From assembly GCA_937959095.1 (NCBI GenBank), contig CALGLY010000353.1, positions 1 to 7,835 of the forward strand: a stretch of 7,835 nt of DNA. Direction: 5' to 3'. This DNA comes from an uncultured Saprospiraceae bacterium (GTDB taxonomy: Bacteria; Bacteroidota; Bacteroidia; Chitinophagales; Saprospiraceae). Shown here piece by piece: positions 1-5,124 of the stretch. Below the pieces are notes generated by a model. That model was not told where the DNA came from and ran no database searches. It saw nothing but the letters and a program-made list of their open reading frames with translations. The position numbers and the translations under genes were made by a program. The first letter of the stretch is position 1, and every line of letters starts with the position of its first letter.

Positions 1-14
1 AAAGATTACTACCT

Positions 15-22
15 TATCTTTG
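15..22 (+). promoter_or_regulatory. Candidate Bacteroidota -7 promoter element for the parA operon
   Basis: TATCTTTG matches the Bacteroidota -7 consensus TAnnTTTG at every fixed position. It would place the transcript start near position 29 and give a leader of about 50 bases before the parA ATG at 78. The matching -33 element would lie off the left edge, so only half of the promoter can be judged. An ATTACT sequence at 5-10 resembles the motif repeated around the AT-rich palindromes further on and could be an operator half-site, but this is speculative. Confidence 0.45.
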
Positions 23-77
23 CCTTAAACCTATTTGGTTCTCTAAAAAATCTATTTAATTCACTTTAGTTGAAATT

Positions 78-746
78 ATGATTATAGCAGTTACTGGTAC
101 GAAAGGAGGAACGGGAAAAACGACTATTTCCACCAATATCGCCATCGGCTTGATGCAACAAGGGAAGAGTGTTTCGATTATTGATACCGATGAAGGACAG
201 TTCTCGGTTTTGGATTGGTCGAGTAATCGCCCGGAGGAATTGCCGACGGTATCTGTGCTAAAAGTACCTACGGAAAAAATAGGCGCGATGGCACGCGAAC
301 AAGCAAAGCACTATGATGTCGTTATATTGGATGGTAGAGCAACGCAAACCGAAGGAACGGATAGGCTTTCGGCAGCAGCGGACATTATTATAGTGCCTGT
401 AAAACCTTCTGAGTTTGATATTCGGGCGTTTGAGAAATACTTTGAACGCTATAAAACCGTCAAAGCGATTAGTGATGATGTAGGAAAAAAGATTGAAGCC
501 TTCGCCTTGCGTAGTGATGTCAAGAAAGGGACAAAGGGCGAAAAAGAGCTAGTAGAACTCCTAGAATTCATCAAGGAGCAAAATCCTGGTAAACTTCGCA
601 CTTTTGAAACGACTATTTATGATCGGGAAATATATAAGCAATGTGCGGGTTATGGAACAGGCGTGGCAGAAGAGAACAATAAAGCCGCAAAACAAGAAAT
701 GGGGCAGTTGATAAATGAGATTATAAGTATTATTAATGAATTTTAA
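78..746 (+). CDS. parA: ParA/ParF-like partition ATPase (type Ib)
   Basis: This is a 222-residue deviant Walker-type ATPase that should drive segregation of the replicon by ATP-dependent assembly on the nucleoid. The P-loop KGGTGKTT (residues 9-16) has both the signature lysine K9 and the catalytic-loop K14. The A' motif DTDEGQFS (36-43) and Walker B VVILD (81-85) follow, then IIIVPVKPSEFD (103-114), typical of the MinD/ParA fold. There is no N-terminal helix-turn-helix extension, and the length fits the short ParF-like class rather than P1-type ParA. That class pairs with a small ribbon-helix-helix protein, which is exactly what lies downstream after 19 bases. The ATG at 78 puts the P-loop at the usual distance from the N-terminus. 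Walker B continues as LDGRA rather than the DTP/DSP of many relatives; I do not consider this inactivating. The stop codon lies inside a 12-bp palindrome. Confidence 0.93.
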   Translation: MIIAVTGTKGGTGKTTISTNIAIGLMQQGKSVSIIDTDEGQFSVLDWSSNRPEELPTVSVLKVPTEKIGAMAREQAKHYDVVILDGRATQTEGTDRLSAAADIIIVPVKPSEFDIRAFEKYFERYKTVKAISDDVGKKIEAFALRSDVKKGTKGEKELVELLEFIKEQNPGKLRTFETTIYDREIYKQCAGYGTGVAEENNKAAKQEMGQLINEIISIINEF

Positions 747-752
747 TTAAAA
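741..752. repeat. Perfect 12-bp palindrome TTTTAATTAAAA across the parA stop codon
   Basis: The palindrome covers the parA stop codon and the start of the parA-RHH gap. It is followed at once by the tandem AAGTAAGTAA (751-760). The 16-base unit TTTTAATTAAAAGTAA (741-756) is the exact reverse complement of units at 1055-1070 and 1555-1570. Recurrence of the same unit on both sides of the small DNA-binding gene makes it a candidate site for that protein, either as operator or as centromere element. AT-rich palindromes also occur by chance in such DNA. Confidence 0.5.
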
Positions 753-765
753 GTAAGTAATATCC

Positions 766-1032
766 ATGGCTAGAGAAAGAAAATCAGCAGCAGATCGGCT
801 AAAAGACCGAAAAGCAAAGGAAGCAGCAGAAAAAGCGACACAAGAGCAAGCCATCATAGAAGCTCTTGAAAATACAGATAAGCCTAAAAAGAAATTCCCT
901 AATCGAGTGTCGGTAGATTTTCCGCCAGAGCTGCTGGAAAAAATACGGGAATATACTGGCCGACGAGGTGGTACTCTGCGCGGTTTTATCGTGAATGCTT
1001 GTTTGGAGTTTTTTGACGAAGAGGAAGCTTAG
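766..1032 (+). CDS. Small ribbon-helix-helix protein, probable ParG-like centromere-binding partner of ParA
   Basis: The 88-residue product has two parts. Residues 1-45 are highly charged, rich in Lys, Arg, Ala and Glu, and probably mobile or weakly helical. Residues 46-83 look like a ribbon-helix-helix fold: strand NRVSVDFP (46-53), helix PELLEKIREYTGRRG (54-68), then TLRGFIVNACLEFF (70-83) as the second helix. ParG and omega-type partners have the same layout: the folded half dimerises and binds DNA, while the mobile N-terminal tail stimulates the ATPase. Position immediately after parA, in the same direction, supports the role. It could also repress the operon. No clear Shine-Dalgarno sequence precedes the ATG, as expected for Bacteroidota. 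The family was judged by fold pattern and context, not by a recognised specific homologue. Confidence 0.8.
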   Translation: MARERKSAADRLKDRKAKEAAEKATQEQAIIEALENTDKPKKKFPNRVSVDFPPELLEKIREYTGRRGGTLRGFIVNACLEFFDEEEA

Positions 1033-1039
1033 AGAGACC

Positions 1040-1089
1040 AATCATTAAAAATAATTACTTTTAATTAAAATTACTTGTTTTTAATGATT
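1040..1089. repeat. 50-bp imperfect palindrome just after the RHH gene
   Basis: The outer arms, 1040-1051 (AATCATTAAAAA) and 1078-1089, are perfect 12-bp complements. Inside them the match continues to the centre TTAATTAA with only two mismatched pairs and one G-T pair. The core 1059-1070 is TTTTAATTAAAA, flanked by ATTACTT on each side. It begins 8 bases after the RHH stop codon, so in RNA it could act as a terminator for the parA operon. A dyad of this kind containing the recurring motif could equally be a protein-binding centromere site. The two roles do not exclude each other. Confidence 0.6.
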
Positions 1090-1334
1090 TAGACGATTAG
1101 TCACTAAATTTTGAATTTCATAAAGACTGTTTTGTTTTGCCCCTGTGTGAATTTTTGAATAATGAATTGTTAGACTTCCCAAGTCATTTTAAACTGATTA
1201 AGTCGAGTTGAATCACTTTTCGGATTCTACAAATTTTGAATTATTGGCAATCTGTAGAATTGAAGTTGCTCCAAAGAATTGAAAAATAAAAGGAATGAAT
1301 TTAGTATTTCCTAAAAAGCAAATTGCAGTATTAA

Positions 1335-1376
1335 GTTTAATTAAAAGTCTTTATTATTAATTGAATTTAATTAAAA
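1335..1376. repeat. Pair of near-palindromes TTTAATTAAAA spaced 30 bp apart
   Basis: TTTAATTAAAA occurs at 1336-1346 and 1366-1376, each lacking only the first T of the 12-bp palindrome seen at 741, 1059 and 1559. The centre-to-centre distance is 30 bp, close to three helical turns. The left one continues into the 15-bp repeat TCTTTATTATTAATT (1348-1362), which recurs at 1582-1596 beside another palindrome copy. These may belong to the same family of sites, although low sequence complexity makes chance matches easy. Confidence 0.4.
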
Positions 1377-1554
1377 TGAAATGAATTAGAAAATAAGAAA
1401 TGAATTTAAATGAGATTTAAAGCCCTAAAAAAACAATTACTTGTCCTTATACGAATATTCACTTAAAGTTGATCCTATCGCATTTTAATCTTCTTAAATA
1501 CAATTGGAAGCCTACTTTTTGAAAGTAGAAAAGTAATAAAGAAGGTTCTATTCC

Positions 1555-1596
1555 TTACTTTTAATTAAAAATAATTACTAATCTTTATTATTAATT
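1555..1596. repeat. Palindrome unit TTACTTTTAATTAAAA with flanking repeats
   Basis: Positions 1555-1570 repeat exactly the unit at 1055-1070 and the reverse complement of 741-756. ATAATTACT follows at 1571-1579, matching 1051-1059, where it precedes the core instead. The 15-bp repeat TCTTTATTATTAATT shared with 1348-1362 lies at 1582-1596. The cluster mirrors the elements downstream of the RHH gene, which argues for a repeated functional site rather than random AT-rich sequence. Confidence 0.45.
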
Positions 1597-1718
1597 AATT
1601 TTAAAGACGAATAAACTCTTCCCACTATTCAAGAAAGCGCATTGCTATGCTTTTCATAGTTAAAATGATTCTCTTCATTCTACTATTTGAGGTACTCTTT
1701 CTCTCTCGTATTGGTACT

Positions 1719-1861
1719 CCCTCAAAATGTTATAGTTGCTAGATTTTTTATGTTTGCTTATTCCAACTTCAACTGAAGTATAACATAAAGAGGGTAAGAA
1801 ATTGAAATCGTTTTTTAGGAAGAATATATAGTCCAAATTAGCAACTATAACATTTTGAGGG
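1719..1861. repeat. 23-bp perfect inverted repeat made of two opposed iterons
   Basis: The arms 1719-1741 and 1839-1861 are exact reverse complements, separated by 97 bp. Each arm contains a full iteron (TATAACATTTTGAGG plus one more G) and 7 further matching bases, so the identity extends beyond the iteron itself. The left arm is the only iteron in reverse orientation. A degenerate direct iteron, TATAACATAAAGAGG (1779-1793), lies between the arms. This could be a looping or handcuffing site for Rep dimers, or the leftover of a local inversion or duplication. Confidence 0.75.
1749..1756 (+). promoter_or_regulatory. Possible -7 promoter element inside the inverted repeat
   Basis: TATGTTTG fits TAnnTTTG at all fixed positions, but no TTTG-like element is seen at the usual distance upstream. 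No gene follows, so if active it would make a short untranslated RNA or a long rep leader across the iterons. In such AT-rich DNA this may well be a chance match. Confidence 0.2.
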
Positions 1862-2005
1862 TTTCAAATTAAGAATTTACTAGAGAAAGATGGAGATATT
1901 AAATACCATTGGGAAGTTTACGAAGTAGAAGCGTGTGGTTTTAAATTAGAAATAAAAAAGAACAATAACATTTTGAGGGGTGCTTTGTATGTTTTCTTCT
2001 TTTAA
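1862..2005 (+). pseudogene. Possible relic coding fragment within the iteron region
   Basis: This frame is open for 47 codons between the TGA at 1856-1858 and the TAA at 2003-2005. The middle part, LLEKDGDIKYHWEVYEVEACGFKLEIKK, looks like real protein, with charged, aromatic and hydrophobic residues alternating as in a beta-rich domain. There is no ATG in frame, no ribosome-binding site, and iterons sit at both ends. It may be a decayed gene fragment captured by the replicon, or a chance open frame. I do not recognise a family. Confidence 0.2.
1964..1978 (+). repeat. Isolated direct iteron with one mismatch
   Basis: AATAACATTTTGAGG differs from the TATAACATTTTGAGG iteron only at the first base and is followed by GG. 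It lies alone between the inverted-repeat block and the phased cluster that starts at 2065. Confidence 0.6.
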
Positions 2006-2064
2006 TTCTTTTAATCTTTTCAGGTGCTATAATACTTTAATTATCATGCCTTTATAAGCCTATC

Positions 2065-2142
2065 TATAACAAATTGAGGAGTATCTATAACATTTTGAGT
2101 ATTAACTATAACAAATTGAGGCTTTTATATAACATTTTGAGG
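2065..2142 (+). repeat. Four direct iterons in exact 21-bp phase with alternating sequence
   Basis: The 15-bp units start at 2065, 2086, 2107 and 2128, so the period is exactly 21 bp, about two helical turns, and all face the same side of the helix. The first and third read TATAACAAATTGAGG. The second and fourth read TATAACATTTTGAG(G/T), with the second ending in T. The 6-bp spacers differ in sequence, so only the units are conserved. This arrangement is typical of initiator binding sites next to a Rep_3 gene and is the best candidate for the core of the origin. Confidence 0.88.
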
Positions 2143-2152
2143 GATTAATGCT

Positions 2153-2160
2153 TAGATTTG
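2153..2160 (+). promoter_or_regulatory. Candidate -7 promoter element for rep
   Basis: TAGATTTG matches TAnnTTTG at all fixed positions and lies 10 bases after the phased iterons. Transcription would start near 2167 and leave a leader of about 120 bases before the rep ATG. The leader would carry two more iterons (2174-2188 and 2255-2269), the first almost at the transcript start, so bound Rep could block its own transcription. The upstream TTTTG inside the iteron at 2128 is closer than the usual -33 spacing, so the assignment is tentative. Confidence 0.35.
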
Positions 2161-2173
2161 TTCTTTCTTTAAC

Positions 2174-2188
2174 TATAACATTTTGAGG
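2174..2188 (+). repeat. Direct iteron TATAACATTTTGAGG, out of phase with the cluster
   Basis: This is a perfect copy of the T-type iteron, starting 46 bp after the last member of the phased cluster. It lies immediately downstream of the candidate rep promoter, suggesting an operator as well as an origin role. A small hairpin (CTTATT, loop GAT, AATAAG; 2211-2225) follows. Confidence 0.75.
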
Positions 2189-2254
2189 ATAAAAACTGAC
2201 TGAACTGTATCTTATTGATAATAAGGTGTTTAACTGATTTTTTATCTCTCTAAC

Positions 2255-2269
2255 TATAACAAATTGAGG
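2255..2269 (+). repeat. Direct iteron TATAACAAATTGAGG next to the rep start
   Basis: This is a perfect copy of the A-type iteron and ends 17 bases before the rep ATG. Rep bound here would occupy the region around the ribosome-binding site on DNA and could block transcription of its own gene, the usual autoregulatory design for Rep_3 plasmids. The GAGGA at its right end is too far from the ATG to be a good Shine-Dalgarno sequence. Confidence 0.75.
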
Positions 2270-2286
2270 AATTAAAGAAGCTTCGC

Positions 2287-3672
2287 ATGGCACCAACCAA
2301 AAAAAGGAAAAAGGATGAACGCAATGTTATCAAACTTATTCGGAAGTCGAATGAGCTAGTAGAGGCGCGTTATAAATTCGATATTTGGGAAACGCGTGTT
2401 TTTACGAAAATGCTCACGATGGTTCGGAGCGATGACAAGGATTTTAAGACCTATCGCATCTATCTGAAGGACATTGTGCGGGAGTTTCGTATCGAAAATA
2501 ACAAAGATGCCTACCAACGATTGCGTGGTGGAGCGTTCAAATTGATGAGCAAAATAGTGCGCGTAGTACGCCAAACAGATGAAGGTTTGATGGAGTTGAA
2601 CACGCCTATTGTGGTTGGAGTGGAGAATTTGCTAGACCAAACCAATGAAGATGCGAAGTTCATAGATGTGTCGTTTCACCCTAAAATGAAGCCGTTTTTG
2701 CTGTCTTTGCGCTCTCACTTCACGACCTATGATGTGCGGAACATCCTGAAATTGCCAAGTTCCTATTCTATTCGCATCTATGAATTATTGAAGCAATACC
2801 AAAAAATAGGTCGCAGAAAGATAACGGTGCAAGAGCTAAAAGAAATCATTGGGGTGATAGAAGAAATGGATATAAAAGGAAAGAAATCATTCAAAGATAA
2901 TTATCCGTTATATGGCAATTTCAAGCAGCGCGTCCTATTGAAAGCCCAAAAAGACCTCACTAATTATACCGATATTTCCTTCACTTTCGAGCAGATAAAG
3001 CGGGGACGTTCTGTTTATGAAATTCTATTTTTTATCAGTCCGAATGTCCCCAAAAAAGCAGATGAGCGAAGAAAGAAGCAAGAAAAAACACTTATAGTAA
3101 ATGAATTGACGAAGGAACTCCATGCGCGAGTAGGGGAGTGGGTGAGCTTGAAAATAGTGCAAAAGTGGCTTACAAAATATCCAGAGGCGCAAGTCCGCAA
3201 GGGAATTGAGTACACCTTAGCGCAGCTACAAAAAGGAAAAGAAATTCAGAATGTAGGCGGCTATCTCCAAGAAATGGTGAAACAAGAAGTGCTGATAGAT
3301 GGGGATGAGATAAAGCGCAAAAATGCCTTAGAGAAAAAACAAGCAATACGCGCCAAAAAGCAACGAAAAGCCGAACTCGAAGAAGCCCTCAAAATGTTAT
3401 ATTCCGAGCTGACGCAGCAGGAATTTCGCCTTATTGATGCCTTTTTGATCGAAGAACCAAGCATGCGATCTAAGGTAGTAGAGCAAATGCAGCAGTCGCG
3501 GCTTTCGCACTATGATATTAGCCGATCGTTGGAAGAAAATCTTGAAAATCCGATTGCGAAAGCGAGTTTTCGGAATACCGTACATAAGTTATTGCCTAGT
3601 ATTTTTGAGGAATTGCATAAAGAATACCAACCTAGAATACAGCAGTTGAAGCGTATGATTTCGGATTTGTAG
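2287..3672 (+). CDS. Rep_3-family replication initiator protein
   Basis: This 461-residue protein should bind the upstream iterons and start replication of the element. The N-terminal half has the two winged-helix domains of the Rep_3/RepB/RepE family. The first (about 13-130) opens with the characteristic IKLIRKSNELVEARYKF (15-31). The second (about 145-252) contains LPSSYSIRIYELLKQY (156-171), KITVQELKEIIG (178-189), a basic FKQRVLLKAQKDL stretch (212-224) and TDISFTFEQIKRGR (228-241). Residues 255-461 form a highly charged, largely helical tail of about 200 residues, longer than in classic initiators of roughly 230-330 residues. Its function is unknown to me; it may mediate dimerisation or recruit host replication proteins. 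The ATG at 2287 leaves a short basic leader before the first domain. It is convergent with the kinase gene, with 21 bases between the stop codons. Confidence 0.9.
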   Translation: MAPTKKRKKDERNVIKLIRKSNELVEARYKFDIWETRVFTKMLTMVRSDDKDFKTYRIYLKDIVREFRIENNKDAYQRLRGGAFKLMSKIVRVVRQTDEGLMELNTPIVVGVENLLDQTNEDAKFIDVSFHPKMKPFLLSLRSHFTTYDVRNILKLPSSYSIRIYELLKQYQKIGRRKITVQELKEIIGVIEEMDIKGKKSFKDNYPLYGNFKQRVLLKAQKDLTNYTDISFTFEQIKRGRSVYEILFFISPNVPKKADERRKKQEKTLIVNELTKELHARVGEWVSLKIVQKWLTKYPEAQVRKGIEYTLAQLQKGKEIQNVGGYLQEMVKQEVLIDGDEIKRKNALEKKQAIRAKKQRKAELEEALKMLYSELTQQEFRLIDAFLIEEPSMRSKVVEQMQQSRLSHYDISRSLEENLENPIAKASFRNTVHKLLPSIFEELHKEYQPRIQQLKRMISDL

Positions 3673-3693
3673 TGCAGTAGGGTAGAGGAGTCC

Positions 3694-5070
3694 CTAAATA
3701 AACATATTCACTACTGTTCCATTTCCTTCTTCGGAATTGATTTCAATGCTGCCTTTGTGCATCCGTATGATTTGGCGCGAAAGACTCAAGCCAATGCCCG
3801 AACCTTCTTCTTTACTGGTATAAAATGGAATGAAAATTTGTTCCAATTTATCAGGAGCGATACCCATTCCATTATCTTTAATTTGGATACCTATTTTCCC
3901 ATCGCTGCTTGCAAAAGCTATGATTTGTATCTTGGGTTGTGGCTGCTCTTCTACGGCTTCAAGGGCATTTTTTAGGATATTAATAAGCACCTGTTCCAAG
4001 AGGTGCGGATCACCTTTAAAAATTAATTTTTCCGAATTAAAACTAACATCCAAAGCTATATTATTGGCTTCCAACTTAGATTCTAGGAGTGTTTGCACTG
4101 ATTCGATGAGGAGGCGCGCATCCATAATCTGGAAATTGGGTGGCGGTATGCGTGTGAGTGTTCGGTAGGTTTCTGTGAATGCCATCAAGCCTTCGCTGCG
4201 GCGTTCTATGACGGCGAGGGACTTTTTGAGTTGTTCTAAGGTTTGTCCTTCTATTTGATCTTTATCGCTTATCATTCCATTCAAAGTGGCACTCAAAGAA
4301 CTAATCGGAGCGACAGAATTCATGATTTCATGGGTTAGAATACGGATTAACTTTTGCCAAGATAATAGCTCTTGTGCTTCTAGTTCGCTTTGGATGTCTT
4401 GAAAGGAAATTAAGCGCAACGATTCACCCTGTAGCCGAATATCTACGGCCTGAATGGAGAGCTGGAGAAGTTTATTCTGCACATTTACTTTCAGCAATTC
4501 TCTATCGTTTGATTCTATTTCTTTTACAACGGTCCAAAGTTTTTCATCTAATTTTTTCAAGCCATCGACATTCCGAAGGTAGGATTTGTGTAGGAGACCT
4601 TGTAGGGCTTGGTTCATTAATACGACTTCGCCTTTTTCATCTACACACAGCAGTCCAATATCTACATGCTTCACGAGGGTTTGTAGAAACTGGTGATTGG
4701 CTTCCTTTTCTGCTCGAATATCCCGAAATTTTCGATTAATCATATTGAAGGACTCATGCAAATCTTCGAAATGATCGCCCACGCGTAGGGTAGAGGTGTT
4801 GGTGGTGAAATCATCGTATTGGACGGCCGCAAGGAAGTTCGCAAGGTCTTTATTGGTTTGGTTCACGTATTTGATTAAGCTACCTACCGCAATCAGTAAA
4901 AGCACTGCCAAAAAGCCTGCCAGAATAAGATTTTCTTGATAGAAACTAATGACGGCAAGTGACATGAGTAGCAGTAGTAAGCCTACTCGTATGACGATAT
5001 TGATGCGGAAATTTTTAAGCACGATTAAATCTATTTTTCCAAAAGTGATAAAAAGACAAAGAAACACCAA
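3694..5070 (-). CDS. Membrane-bound PAS/HisKA sensor histidine kinase (NtrY/NtrB-like)
   Basis: This kinase should phosphorylate itself and pass the phosphate to the nearby sigma-54 regulator. Numbering from the longest frame (458 residues), two hydrophobic segments lie at about 27-44 and 48-66 with a very short loop, so there is almost no external sensing domain. A linker follows, then a PAS-like cytoplasmic domain (about 125-225) and the HisKA region with H-box LTHEIMNSVAP (phospho-acceptor H247). The ATPase domain has the N-box LINILKNALEAV (N368), G1 DNGMGIA (399-405), the F-box IFIPFYTS (412-419) and G2 GSGIGLSLS (423-431), all intact. The longest frame begins with TTG at 5070 (followed by GTG at 5067). 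GTG at 5022, giving MLKNFRINIVIRVG, places the first membrane segment close to the N-terminus and is my preferred start. The signal sensed is not apparent. Confidence 0.9.
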   Translation of the reverse strand: MVFLCLFITFGKIDLIVLKNFRINIVIRVGLLLLLMSLAVISFYQENLILAGFLAVLLLIAVGSLIKYVNQTNKDLANFLAAVQYDDFTTNTSTLRVGDHFEDLHESFNMINRKFRDIRAEKEANHQFLQTLVKHVDIGLLCVDEKGEVVLMNQALQGLLHKSYLRNVDGLKKLDEKLWTVVKEIESNDRELLKVNVQNKLLQLSIQAVDIRLQGESLRLISFQDIQSELEAQELLSWQKLIRILTHEIMNSVAPISSLSATLNGMISDKDQIEGQTLEQLKKSLAVIERRSEGLMAFTETYRTLTRIPPPNFQIMDARLLIESVQTLLESKLEANNIALDVSFNSEKLIFKGDPHLLEQVLINILKNALEAVEEQPQPKIQIIAFASSDGKIGIQIKDNGMGIAPDKLEQIFIPFYTSKEEGSGIGLSLSRQIIRMHKGSIEINSEEGNGTVVNMFI

Positions 5071-5091
5071 AGAATGCTTCAGTAAAATATC

Positions 5092-5099
5092 TATTTTTG
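5092..5099 (+). promoter_or_regulatory. Candidate -7 promoter element for the KilA-N gene
   Basis: TATTTTTG fits TAnnTTTG perfectly and lies 25 bases before the ATG at 5125, giving an expected leader of about 20 bases. No clear TTTG is seen at -33. It lies in the short gap between the divergent KilA-N and kinase genes, so the KilA-N gene probably has its own promoter. Confidence 0.45.
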
Positions 5100-5124
5100 T
5101 ACTTGAAACGATAGCAATTTAAGT

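Larger units (their letters stand above)
1033..2286. other. Gene-free AT-rich region: probable origin of replication and centromere
   Basis: About 1.25 kb separate the RHH gene from rep with no convincing gene. The left half (about 1040-1600) is extremely AT-rich and holds the TTTTAATTAAAA palindromes, the 15-bp direct repeat TCTTTATTATTAATT (1348-1362 and 1582-1596), and a 12-bp repeat AAATTTTGAATT (1106-1117 and 1231-1242). Small hairpins are visible at 1173-1185, 1224-1260 and 1512-1528. The right half (1719-2269) holds the iterons. I found no TTATNCACA-type DnaA box by eye. The layout of AT-rich DNA plus iterons next to a Rep_3 initiator is that of an iteron-regulated theta origin; which AT-rich part melts cannot be told from the sequence alone. 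Confidence 0.75.

Noticed and set aside
799..1041. 80-codon minus-strand frame over the RHH gene.
   Set aside because: It is the shadow of the Lys/Glu-rich RHH gene; the product is rich in Phe, Cys and Ser and has no recognisable domain.
1224..1260. 8-bp inverted repeat ATTCTACA/TGTAGAAT as a possible terminator or RNA hairpin.
   Set aside because: A 21-base loop, a short AT-rich stem and no following T-run make it weak; similar pairs are expected by chance in such DNA.
1421..1432. AGCCCTAAAAAA repeated at 5762-5773, possibly marking the ends of an insertion.
   Set aside because: It is a short, low-complexity 12-mer in the same orientation with no inverted ends, transposase or target duplication associated with it.
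1681..1695. TACTATTTGAGGTAC as an additional iteron.
   Set aside because: Only about 10 of 15 positions match the iteron, mostly in the TTGAGG part, which is not convincing in this sequence.
2102..2296. 64-codon open frame on the minus strand across the iterons.
   Set aside because: It is produced by the repeated iteron sequence read backwards; composition is not protein-like and it overlaps the rep start.
3675..3716. CAGTAG/CTACTG inverted repeat between rep and the kinase gene as a terminator.
   Set aside because: The stem is only 6 bp with a 30-base loop and it extends into the kinase coding sequence; support is insufficient.
3830..4739. Plus-strand open frames of 112 and 121 codons within the kinase gene.
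   Set aside because: Both lie antisense to a complete kinase with intact catalytic motifs, have no promoter or ribosome-binding evidence and no domain-like sequence.
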